Source: an uncultured Clostridia bacterium
Lineage (GTDB): Bacteria; Bacillota; Clostridia; Oscillospirales; CAG-272
Length of the DNA stretch: 5,811 nt
NCBI GenBank assembly: GCA_946061315.1
Contig: CAMGRB010000106.1
Coordinates: 1-5,811, forward strand
Reading direction: 5' to 3'
In this document: piece by piece, positions 1 to 4,863 of the stretch
How the letters are laid out: the number at the start of each line of letters is the position of its first letter
How positions within the stretch are numbered: the first letter of the stretch is position 1
Program-made: the position numbers and the translations under genes
The notes under the pieces: model-generated
The model's database searches: none
Told to the model about the DNA's origin: nothing
The model's input: the letters and a program-made list of their open reading frames with translations, nothing else

Positions 1-1
1 A

Positions 2-550
2 ACGAAATCACCCTCTATGGATATTCTTATTTCAAGCAACCTTGAAAGACTTCTTTACCTTATCTGCGGTCCCGAAAAATGCGCTTACTATATGAAAAAG
101 TTAGCAACGGACGGTGAGTACAAGCTTGACGAGAGCGAGCTTGCAAAAATAAGAGAAAACTTTGACGCAGGCTACGCAAACGACGAGGAAACCTTAAAAA
201 CGATAAGGGACGTGTACGAAAAATGCAATTATCTTATGGACACACATACATCAGTTGCCTGGAGCGTCTATGAAAAATGGGACGGCGAGGAGAAGAAAAA
301 ATACAAAACCGTCGTTCTCTCAACCGCATCGGCATATAAATTCTCGTCAAGCGTTATGAACGCACTCGGCAAGAGCTACGGCGACGAGTTTGACGCAATA
401 GAAAAGTTAAATTCGTACACAGGGGTGCCCATTCCTTACGCACTTGACGGAATAAGAGATAAAAAAGTTGTTCATTGTAACACGGTGGAAAAGGACAAAA
501 TGCTTGACTTTGTTGTTGACATGGCAAAAAAAGAGATCTGGAACAAATAA
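2..550 (+). CDS. thrC: Threonine synthase, C-terminal part (5' end outside window)
   Basis: The frame is open from the window edge and ends in TAA; about 182 residues are visible. Threonine synthase is a PLP enzyme that converts O-phosphohomoserine to threonine, the last step of threonine synthesis. The visible part starts with T-K-S-P-S-MDILISSNLERLLY, a conserved stretch in the second half of the long bacterial threonine synthase form. It continues through a segment ending TASAYKFSSSV and a later GVPIPYAL segment typical of the C-terminus. The ATG at 17 is internal to the protein, not a start. thrB follows after 12 nt, and the pair makes and consumes O-phosphohomoserine. Identification is from family recognition of the C-terminal motifs plus the thrB neighbour. 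The PLP lysine lies upstream and cannot be checked. Confidence 0.93.
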   Translation, partial: TKSPSMDILISSNLERLLYLICGPEKCAYYMKKLATDGEYKLDESELAKIRENFDAGYANDEETLKTIRDVYEKCNYLMDTHTSVAWSVYEKWDGEEKKKYKTVVLSTASAYKFSSSVMNALGKSYGDEFDAIEKLNSYTGVPIPYALDGIRDKKVVHCNTVEKDKMLDFVVDMAKKEIWNK

Positions 551-562
551 TCGGTGGAGTGT

Positions 563-1447
563 ATGAAAAAGATAAAAATAAAAGTCCCCGCAACCTCGGC
601 AAATTTAGGCTCGGGCTTTGACTGTGTCGGAATTGCCTTCAAGCTTTACAACGTCTTTGAGTTTGAAAAAACAGAGAACGATCTTTCATTTGAGGGCTGC
701 GAGGAAAAGTATGCAAACGAAAACAATCTTGCATACAAGGCATACCGTGCGGTATGCGAAAAGATAGGAGAAAAGAGCAGCGTAAAAATAAAGTTTTGCG
801 ACACGGGGGTGCCCGTTTCAAGAGGACTTGGCTCCTCGGCAACGCTTATCTGCGCGGGTGCATACGCCGCAAACGCTCTTTTCGGCAAAAAGTTGGATGA
901 TAGCGAAATACTTGAAATATGTACCGAAATCGAGGGGCACCCCGACAACGTTGCCCCCGCACTTTTCGGCTCCCTTTGCGCTTCCGTTTCCGACGGGGGA
1001 GAAATAAGGAGCGTAAAATTTCCCGTGTCAAAAAGACTGTTCTTTACCGCTTTGATCCCCGATTTTGAGGTTTCAACAAGCGAGGCAAGGGCGGTTTTGC
1101 CAAAGGAGATACAAAGATCTGACGCAATATACAATATGTCAAGGGTCGCACTTTTGCCCTACGCCTTTTCATCGGGCGATGTTGAACTTATAAAATCCGT
1201 CACCAAGGATAAAATACACGAGCAGTACAGGAAAAAGCTTTTCAAAAACGTATCCGAGGTTGAAAAAATATGCTACGGGTGCGGCGCGCTCACCTTTAAT
1301 ATAAGCGGCGCAGGCTCAACCTGCCTTTGCATTTCACTCAAAGATATAAGCGAAGAGCTTTCAAAAAATCTTGTCGGTATCGAGAACGGATGGAGGGCGC
1401 TACCCCTTAAGGTTTGCGAAAACGGCGTGCAAGAGGTAAAAGAATGA
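563..1447 (+). CDS. thrB: Homoserine kinase
   Basis: GHMP-family cytosolic kinase that phosphorylates homoserine to O-phosphohomoserine, the substrate of threonine synthase. The protein is 294 residues, normal for ThrB. Visible motifs are PATSANLGSGFD (residues 9-20, substrate-side N-terminal motif), PVSRGLGSSA (84-93, the ATP-binding GHMP motif), EGHPDNVAPA (124-133) and a C-terminal glycine-rich NISGAGST segment (about 246-253). I chose ATG 563 because the protein begins MKKIKIKVPATSANLG as in the family, and GGTGG at 553-557 lies just upstream. A GTG at 554 in the same frame would add three residues but sits inside that ribosome binding site. The stop overlaps the start of the next gene (ATGA at 1444-1447), which implies translational coupling. 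Confidence 0.95.
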   Translation: MKKIKIKVPATSANLGSGFDCVGIAFKLYNVFEFEKTENDLSFEGCEEKYANENNLAYKAYRAVCEKIGEKSSVKIKFCDTGVPVSRGLGSSATLICAGAYAANALFGKKLDDSEILEICTEIEGHPDNVAPALFGSLCASVSDGGEIRSVKFPVSKRLFFTALIPDFEVSTSEARAVLPKEIQRSDAIYNMSRVALLPYAFSSGDVELIKSVTKDKIHEQYRKKLFKNVSEVEKICYGCGALTFNISGAGSTCLCISLKDISEELSKNLVGIENGWRALPLKVCENGVQEVKE

Positions 1448-1884
1448 GTAGCGGAAAATATCTTTTGGTCGATAAAACGATTCTGCCGCCCTGCTATGAA
1501 AAGGTAGTCGAGGCAAGGGCGCTCATATCGAGCGGACAGGTAAAGGATATATCCGAGGCGGTAAAGAGGGCAGGCATTTCAAGGAGCACGTATTACAAGT
1601 ACAAGGACTACGTTTTTGCCTTAAATACCGACACAGAGTGCCGAAAAGCAGTTATAACCTTTACTCTCTCACATAAAACGGGTATGCTCGGCGAGGTGTT
1701 AAAAAAACTCTCCGATAGTGGTGCCAACATACTCACCATAACGCAAAATTTGCCGATAAACTCAAAGGCGCACGTCGTCACCTCGATAGATATATCGCTC
1801 ATAAAATGCGACGTGGGCGATCTTATCACCGAGATGAACGAAATCCCCGGCGTTTCAAACGCCCGCCTTGTCGCAATAGAGTAA
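1444..1884 (+). CDS. Small HTH-ACT regulatory protein (PheB/UPF0735-like)
   Basis: A 146-residue protein, the usual size for the UPF0735/PheB family. Residues about 36-55 (ISEAVKRAGISRSTYYKYKD) look like a helix-turn-helix. Residues about 69-146 form an ACT domain starting KAVITFTLSHKTGMLGEVL and ending IPGVSNARLVAIE, with the expected beta-alpha-beta pattern. ACT domains bind amino acids. B. subtilis PheB is encoded beside chorismate/phenylalanine genes, but here the gene is fused by an ATGA overlap to thrB, so I infer that it senses threonine or another aspartate-family amino acid. This ligand is not shown by the sequence. The start is set by AAGAGGT at 1431-1437, 6 nt before ATG 1444; an upstream TTG at 1414 lies inside thrB and has no better site. 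No strong terminator of its own follows. Readthrough would meet the terminator at 2006-2053. Confidence 0.85.
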   Translation: MSSGKYLLVDKTILPPCYEKVVEARALISSGQVKDISEAVKRAGISRSTYYKYKDYVFALNTDTECRKAVITFTLSHKTGMLGEVLKKLSDSGANILTITQNLPINSKAHVVTSIDISLIKCDVGDLITEMNEIPGVSNARLVAIE

Positions 1885-1911
1885 TTTTCCCGATTTGACG
1901 GTAAATTTTCA

Positions 1912-1954
1912 GAAAAAACAAAAAATACTTGACAAAAAGCCTTTGTGCAAGTAT
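1912..1954 (-). terminator. Rho-independent terminator of the toxin mRNA
   Basis: On the minus strand, ATACTTG (1954-1948) pairs with CAAGTAT (1931-1925). An inner ACAAA/TTTGT pair follows after one bulged base, with a 5-nt loop. TTTTTGTTTTTT follows directly at about 1924-1913. This is a textbook intrinsic terminator for minus-strand transcription and the first strong one after the toxin ORF. The same DNA holds the -35 hexamer and part of the -10 hexamer of the plus-strand promoter. On the plus strand the hairpin is preceded by A and followed by no U tract, so it should not stop the threonine operon. Confidence 0.85.
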
Positions 1955-1957
1955 AAT
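1929..1957 (+). promoter_or_regulatory. Promoter of the antitoxin RNA
   Basis: TTGACA at 1929-1934 and TATAAT at 1952-1957, separated by exactly 17 bp: a perfect sigma-70/sigma-A consensus. The expected start is near G1964. No ORF with a ribosome binding site follows before the terminator at 2006, so the product is most likely a short untranslated RNA. Confidence 0.9.
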
Positions 1958-1966
1958 ATAAGTGAA

Positions 1967-1995
1967 GAGAGCTACCGATGACGGTTTCCCTTCCC
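1967..1995 (-). repeat. 3' arm of a long-range inverted repeat in the toxin mRNA
   Basis: Read on the minus strand this 29-nt segment pairs with the toxin mRNA 5' end (2254-2221). There are 25 Watson-Crick and 4 G-U pairs, with one 5-nt bulge on the 5' side. It lies in the toxin 3' UTR, upstream of the terminator at 1954-1912, so a full-length mRNA contains both arms. It is also the exact complement of the antitoxin RNA 5' end. Confidence 0.8.
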
Positions 1996-2005
1996 AAATG
2001 TTTTT

Positions 2006-2053
2006 GAAATAATCGCCTACATGTGGTATGGGAGGGCGATTATTTCTTTTTTA
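2006..2053 (+). terminator. Terminator of the antitoxin RNA
   Basis: GAAATAATCGCC (2006-2017) and GGCGATTATTTC (2035-2046) form a perfect 12-bp stem with a 17-nt loop, followed by TTTTTTATTTCTT. It ends the antisense RNA near the toxin stop codon and is also the first good terminator downstream of the threonine operon. In the minus direction the stem is not followed by a U tract, so the toxin transcript should pass through it. Confidence 0.85.
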
Positions 2054-2163
2054 TTTCTTATTGTCTTTGATAAGAGCAATAACAGCAATGATGAGCATAC
2101 AAAAAGCGAACAACGCTTCATATGTAACCATTGTATCAAACAAGGTGCTATAAAATAATTCAT
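2017..2163 (-). other. Overlapping 48-codon ORF that owns the Shine-Dalgarno
   Basis: ATG 2163 is preceded by AAAGGAG (2178-2172) at an ideal 8-nt spacing. Its product begins MNYFIAPCLIQWLHMKR and contains a leucine-rich hydrophobic run, with TAG at 2019-2017. It covers the whole 26-codon toxin ORF in another frame (toxin frame is -1 relative to it). It could be a translated leader that limits or couples toxin translation, or the remains of a longer toxin N-terminus after a one-base change. I do not recognise the product itself as a family member, so its status as a gene is uncertain. Confidence 0.3.
2051..2131 (-). CDS. Putative holin-like type I toxin peptide (Hol_Tox/TxpA-like)
   Basis: A 26-residue ORF beginning MVTYEALFAF, with a continuous hydrophobic stretch (residues 6-21, one membrane span) and a charged KDNKK tail. 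The M-x-T-Y-E-A-L start followed by one transmembrane helix and a lysine-rich end is the recognisable pattern of short putative holin-like toxins and the BsrG/TxpA group of Firmicutes. These insert in the membrane and are held in check by antisense RNAs. It has its own consensus promoter (2262-2290), a long structured leader and a terminator at 1954-1912. It faces a convergent antisense RNA. Oddity: ATG 2131 has no good ribosome binding site within range; the strong one lies 40 nt upstream and serves an out-of-frame ATG. Too short for most gene finders. Toxicity is inferred from family and locus layout. Confidence 0.72.
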   Translation of the reverse strand: MVTYEALFAFCMLIIAVIALIKDNKK

Positions 2164-2171
2164 AGGCACCA

Positions 2172-2216
2172 CTCCTTTCCGAAGTATTCGGAAGGAGAAA
2201 AGAAATGCTCCTTCCG
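2172..2216 (-). promoter_or_regulatory. Toxin mRNA leader with alternative hairpins that hide or free the Shine-Dalgarno
   Basis: On the minus strand, CGGAAGGAG (2216-2208) pairs perfectly with CTCCTTCCG (2197-2189). The second arm can instead pair, as CTCCTTCCGAA (2197-2187), with TTCGGAAAGGAG (2183-2172), with one bulged A and a 3-nt loop. The second fold buries the AAAGGAG Shine-Dalgarno (2178-2172); the first exposes it. The two share an arm and exclude each other. Shine-Dalgarno sequestration is a known control in type I toxin mRNAs; that it operates here is inference. Confidence 0.65.
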
Positions 2217-2220
2217 TCAA

Positions 2221-2255
2221 GGGAAGGAAAACCGCCACCGTTTTGGTAACTCTCC
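2221..2255 (-). repeat. 5' arm of the long-range inverted repeat, at the toxin mRNA 5' end
   Basis: This segment begins at the predicted toxin start nucleotide (G near 2255). It pairs with 1995-1967 of the same transcript: GGUUUUCCUUCCC-type sequence against GGGAAGGGAAACC, with a 5-nt bulge at 2241-2245. Every imperfect position is G-U on this strand. It is also a near copy of the antitoxin RNA 5' end read in transcript sense. Confidence 0.8.
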
Positions 2256-2261
2256 AAACAT

Positions 2262-2290
2262 ATATTATCACGGAAGCGAATATTTGTCAA
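2262..2290 (-). promoter_or_regulatory. Promoter of the toxin mRNA
   Basis: On the minus strand, TTGACA (2290-2285), a 17-bp spacer and TAATAT (2267-2262). Predicted start at G2255-2256, giving a leader of about 92 nt before ATG 2163 and 124 nt before ATG 2131. Confidence 0.85.
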
Positions 2291-2308
2291 TAAAAAATTG
2301 CTTCAATT

Positions 2309-2339
2309 AAAAAGCCTGTCGTTTGGCGACAGGCTTTTT
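2309..2339 (-). terminator. Terminator of the aldose epimerase gene (potentially bidirectional)
   Basis: AAAAAGCCTGTCG (2309-2321) and CGACAGGCTTTTT (2327-2339) form a 13-bp stem with loop TTTGG. It starts 2 nt after the epimerase stop codon and has a U run in both directions. It separates the epimerase transcript from the toxin promoter, which lies directly downstream on the same strand. Confidence 0.88.
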
Positions 2340-2341
2340 GC

Positions 2342-3220
2342 TTAATTTACCGTTATCATAAAAGAGTTTTTGTAGGAGTAGCCCGAGGGGAGATGGACCA
2401 TCTGCTCCTTGCTTTCGAGGTCGTCAACCGCTCCGTCGTAGGAGGGGATAGAGGACCAGGGCTCTATACATACGTAAGGTGCGTCCGTTTTCGGCTTGTG
2501 CCAGATGCCGACGTATTTCATGCCGTCAAAGCTTACGGTAGCGCTGTTTTTTGCGTCCTCCGAGGCAAGCGTTACGTTTTTGTCCGTGTTGTAGAGGAAT
2601 ATGGCGTCGTTGTCAAAAAGGTCGTGCGTTAAGGGTATGCGCTTCGTTCCTCCCTCGGTAAACTGCCTGTCGTTGCCCGTGCAGAAGCAGGTGTCCGAAA
2701 AATCGACGCGCAAAGCGGCGCACTTTTTATCAAATTCGAGATAATAGTCCTCAAACTTACCCGATTTACCGAGAGGGACGTTGAAAGCGGGGTGACCTCC
2801 AACGGCAAATATAAGGTCGTTTCCGCCCGTGTTCTTTACGTTGAACTTTACCTCGACCGATTTAAGCATAAGCTTAAAGGTTACGTCAAAAACAAAATCA
2901 AACGGATACATGGTGCGGCTTTTTTTGTTCGACACGTACTCAAGCGTTATTTCCGAGGCAGAAGCGGATTTAAGGGCAAATTCTTCGTGGCGGACTATAC
3001 CGTGAATGGGCATTTCATATTCTTTTCCGCGATAGGTATATTTTCCGCCAAAAAGCCTGCCGCAGATAGGGAACATAATGGGCGCATGACCCGTCCAATA
3101 CTTTTCGTCGCCCTGCCATATATATTCGCACTCGTCCCTTTTGGATTTAAGGGAAATAAGCTCCGCACCAACGTCGGATATTTTAGCGGTAAGATAATCG
3201 TTTTCAATAGTGTAGATCAT
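2342..3220 (-). CDS. Aldose 1-epimerase family protein (LacX/GalM-like)
   Basis: A 292-residue cytosolic protein of the galactose-mutarotase fold, which interconverts alpha and beta anomers of sugars. Visible candidates for the catalytic set are His73 and Arg77 in PIHGIVRHEEF, His143 in GGHPAFNVPL, and Glu253 in CIEPWSSIP. The overall pattern (YIWQGDEKYWTGHAPIMFP near residue 33-51) and length of about 290 match the LacX-type branch rather than classical GalM (about 340). ATG 3220 is chosen because AAGGAG lies 7 nt upstream. An upstream ATG at 3244 in frame has no such site. The gene has its own promoter and terminator. No sugar catabolic genes are adjacent, so the substrate sugar cannot be named. 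Confidence 0.88.
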   Translation of the reverse strand: MIYTIENDYLTAKISDVGAELISLKSKRDECEYIWQGDEKYWTGHAPIMFPICGRLFGGKYTYRGKEYEMPIHGIVRHEEFALKSASASEITLEYVSNKKSRTMYPFDFVFDVTFKLMLKSVEVKFNVKNTGGNDLIFAVGGHPAFNVPLGKSGKFEDYYLEFDKKCAALRVDFSDTCFCTGNDRQFTEGGTKRIPLTHDLFDNDAIFLYNTDKNVTLASEDAKNSATVSFDGMKYVGIWHKPKTDAPYVCIEPWSSIPSYDGAVDDLESKEQMVHLPSGYSYKNSFMITVN

Positions 3221-3270
3221 AGTAAAACTCCTTAAAATGTACAACGCCCCAAAAGACCGTTTGCGTTCTT

Positions 3271-3304
3271 ATTGATTTTAACACATATTTATAAAAAAAT
3301 CAAT
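3271..3304 (-). promoter_or_regulatory. Promoter of the epimerase gene within an inverted repeat
   Basis: On the minus strand, TTGATT (3303-3298) and TAAAAT (3280-3275) are separated by 17 bp, and the start is near 3268. The same segment is an inverted repeat, ATTGATTTT (3271-3279) with AAAATCAAT (3296-3304), so each arm covers one promoter hexamer. It could be an operator or an accident of AT-rich hexamers. Confidence 0.6.
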
Positions 3305-3315
3305 ACCGTAAAACA

Positions 3316-3344
3316 TTGAAAAATTGTAATTTATATGATAGAAT
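3316..3344 (+). promoter_or_regulatory. Promoter of the radical SAM gene
   Basis: TTGAAA (3316-3321), a 17-bp spacer and TAGAAT (3339-3344). The predicted start near 3351 leaves a leader of only about 18 nt, which contains the AGAGGTG ribosome binding site (3357-3363). It is divergent from the epimerase promoter. Confidence 0.72.
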
Positions 3345-3368
3345 AGAAAACGAAAGAGAGGTGCAGTT

Positions 3369-4337
3369 ATGGCTAATATAGTTTTGCTCGGCAGGTGTAA
3401 TTTAAGATGTCCGTATTGCTTTGCCGAAAATTATACCCACGGTGAAAACGAGGATATAACGGACGATACCTTTGCCCATCTTCTTGATTTTGCCGCACCC
3501 GACAAAGAGATAGGACTTATCGGCGGAGAGCCGCTTTTACATAAAAATATCGACACGTACCTTGATATTTTGTCAGATGACCCGCGTTTTTTGCGTGTGA
3601 CGGTGTTTACAAACGGCATATTTATAAACAAGCATATAAAATCGCTCCTTGACAAAAAGATAATTCTGCTTATAAACGTAAACTCCTCGGGCGATATAGG
3701 AAGGGAGAACTTTTCACAAATTGACGAAAATATAGGCATGCTCTGCGAATACGGAATGAAAGAGCGCATAACCCTCGGCATAAATATATATGAGGAAAAT
3801 CAGAACTTTGAGGACTTTTTGTACCTCGTAAAGAAGTATAATTTCAAAAAAGTGCGGGTAAGTGTCGTAATTCCCAAGGATAGAAGCGAGGGCGCAATAA
3901 ATTATTTTATGAGAATGAAGCAAACGATGCTCTCTTTTTATAAAGAACTTGCCGCGCTTAACGTTTGCCCCTGCTACGACTGCAACGCAATTCCCGAGTG
4001 CGTATATACCGAGGAAGAAAAAGCGTTTTTATCGACACTCCCTTACTCAAACGATACCGAAAGAGATATATTTATGGGCAAAAGGTCCGTCTGCTCGCCG
4101 ATAATAGACCTTTACCCCGATATGACGTCGTCAAGGTGCTTCGGTTGCTCGGGCGAGCCTCGGTTAAAGATCAAAGATTTTTACAATATAACCGATTTAA
4201 GAAATTGCTTCTTTTTTAGCACCGACTCCGTCCTCGTTCATATCCCATCGCGCTCCGAGTGTGAGGACTGCTATAAATTCAAAACGTTTTCCTGCTTCGG
4301 CGGGTGCCTTTGCTATAAAAAATCCGCGGAAAAATAA
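3369..4337 (+). CDS. Radical SAM protein with C-terminal SPASM-like cysteine region
   Basis: A 322-residue cytosolic iron-sulfur enzyme. Cys10, Cys14 and Cys17 in GRCNLRCPYC form the CxxxCxxC site for the SAM-binding 4Fe-4S cluster, and GGEP (52-55) is the SAM-contact motif. The C-terminal third is cysteine-rich: C200, C202, C205, C211, C242, C257, C260, then CEDC (298, 301) and CFGGC (309, 313), with C315. The C-x2-C ... C-x3-C ending resembles SPASM/twitch auxiliary-cluster domains of peptide- or protein-modifying radical SAM enzymes. The first cysteine lies only 10 residues from the start, so the N-terminal extension is very short. It stands alone with its own promoter. No peptide precursor or transporter is visible beside it, so the substrate is unknown. 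Confidence 0.85.
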   Translation: MANIVLLGRCNLRCPYCFAENYTHGENEDITDDTFAHLLDFAAPDKEIGLIGGEPLLHKNIDTYLDILSDDPRFLRVTVFTNGIFINKHIKSLLDKKIILLINVNSSGDIGRENFSQIDENIGMLCEYGMKERITLGINIYEENQNFEDFLYLVKKYNFKKVRVSVVIPKDRSEGAINYFMRMKQTMLSFYKELAALNVCPCYDCNAIPECVYTEEEKAFLSTLPYSNDTERDIFMGKRSVCSPIIDLYPDMTSSRCFGCSGEPRLKIKDFYNITDLRNCFFFSTDSVLVHIPSRSECEDCYKFKTFSCFGGCLCYKKSAEK

Positions 4338-4423
4338 TAGATGGCGAATAAGTCTGTGCATACGGGAATATACTTGAAAACGTAGCCGCCAAATTAAAAA
4401 ATACGATTTTTTTGAAAAAACTA

Positions 4424-4452
4424 TTGACACGGCAAAGCAACTGTGATATACT
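4424..4452 (+). promoter_or_regulatory. Promoter of the tRNA pair
   Basis: TTGACA (4424-4429), a 17-bp spacer and TATACT (4447-4452). Upstream is an A/T-rich stretch (about 4391-4420) like an UP element, as is common for stable RNA genes. Start near 4459, 9 nt before the first tRNA. Confidence 0.85.
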
Positions 4453-4467
4453 TAAAAGGCTCAACAA

Positions 4468-4556
4468 GCCGATGTGGCGGAATCGGCAGACGCCACGGAC
4501 TTAAAATCCGTTGGGAAGAAATTCCCGTACCGGTTCAAGTCCGGTCATCGGCACCA
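4468..4556 (+). tRNA. tRNA-Leu, anticodon UAA
   Basis: An 89-nt type II tRNA. The acceptor stem is GCCGATG/CATCGGC, the anticodon loop CTTAAAA has TAA at 4502-4504, the long variable arm is GGGAA-GAAA-TTCCC, and the T arm is ACCGG-TTCAAGT-CCGGT. The CCA is encoded (4554-4556). All stems pair properly. Confidence 0.97.
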
Positions 4557-4562
4557 AAATAT

Positions 4563-4640
<78 letters not shown>

Positions 4641-4675
4641 AATCCCCGAGGATTTATCCTTGGGGATTACTTTTT
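4641..4675 (+). terminator. Terminator of the tRNA operon
   Basis: Starts directly after the CCA of tRNA-Met. AATCCCCGAGGAT (4641-4653) pairs with ATCCTTGGGGATT (4656-4668) with one G-U, followed by TTTTT at 4671-4675. Confidence 0.88.
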
Positions 4676-4685
4676 ACCTCTTCAC

Positions 4686-4747
4686 TTTTCACTCTTCACT
4701 AAAACCTCGGGGATTTGGAGGTAATAAGTAATAGTGAATAGTGAAAA
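4686..4747. repeat. Palindromic intergenic repeat, copy 1
   Basis: TTTTCACTCTTCACTA (4686-4701) and TAGTGAATAGTGAAAA (4732-4747) match as inverted arms at 15 of 16 positions. The centre carries ACCTC...GAGGT (4704-4708, 4717-4721). The left arm is part of a run of three TTCACT units from 4681. The unit from 4695 to 4747 recurs at 5115-5159, so this is a dispersed palindromic element rather than a gene part. No coding potential. Confidence 0.75.
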
Positions 4748-4758
4748 AGTTTTAATGT

Positions 4759-4787
4759 AGCTTTCCACCGATGCGGAAAGCTTTTTT
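4759..4787 (+). terminator. Rho-independent terminator with no obvious gene upstream
   Basis: AGCTTTCC (4759-4766) and GGAAAGCT (4775-4782) with an 8-nt loop, followed by a run of T to 4787. It may be a second stop for tRNA transcripts. Confidence 0.78.
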
Positions 4788-4821
4788 GTATTATAAAAAT
4801 TTTAGGATTATTCAGATTTTT

Positions 4822-4863
4822 GCGATAACCCGGAGGTCAGCACCATTCCACCACAGTTCGTGG
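4822..4863 (+). repeat. Exact 42-bp direct repeat, copy 1
   Basis: Identical to 5061-5102. Positions 4825-4838 match the initiator tRNA anticodon-to-variable region (4598-4611) at 13 of 14 bases; the rest (from AGCACCATTCC) is unrelated to tRNA. The repeat ends in a small hairpin that, with the T run after it, makes a terminator. Confidence 0.92.

Larger units (their letters stand above)
1964..2055 (+). ncRNA. Putative cis-antisense antitoxin RNA (type I system)
   Basis: Predicted transcript of about 90 nt from the perfect consensus promoter to the U tract after the hairpin at 2006-2046. It is convergent with the minus-strand mini-toxin gene and fully complementary to the toxin mRNA's 3' UTR; its 3' end only reaches the toxin stop codon region. 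A short ACCG-ATGA-CGGT hairpin (1974-1985) sits near its 5' end. This layout, a short antisense RNA overlapping the 3' end of a small hydrophobic peptide mRNA, is that of the TxpA/RatA and BsrG/SR4 systems of Bacillus. Its first 32 nt closely resemble the toxin mRNA's own 5' end, so both can compete for the same 3' segment of the toxin mRNA. Role inferred; transcription not shown. Confidence 0.72.

Noticed and set aside
646..1134. 162-codon minus-strand ORF opposite thrB
   Set aside because: Complementary frame of a clear homoserine kinase; no start signal and no recognisable motif.
1414..1443. TTG start at 1414 for the HTH-ACT protein
   Set aside because: It would add ten basic residues (MRKRRARGKR) read from inside thrB. 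The ATG at 1444 has a proper ribosome binding site and gives the family's usual length.
2393..2632. 79-codon plus-strand ORF inside the epimerase gene
   Set aside because: Antisense shadow of a well-supported gene, with no ribosome binding site or family signal. The same holds for the 147-codon frame at 2792-3235.
4341..4385. 14-codon ORF (MANKSVHTG...) right after the radical SAM stop, considered as a modified-peptide precursor
   Set aside because: No Shine-Dalgarno before it, very short, no leader/core pattern or cysteine/repeat content. Its adjacency alone is not evidence.
4396..4412. AAAAAAT-ACG-ATTTTTT hairpin as terminator of the radical SAM gene
   Set aside because: A/T-only stem with a 3-nt loop and no separate U tract. 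More likely part of the A/T-rich UP region of the tRNA promoter.
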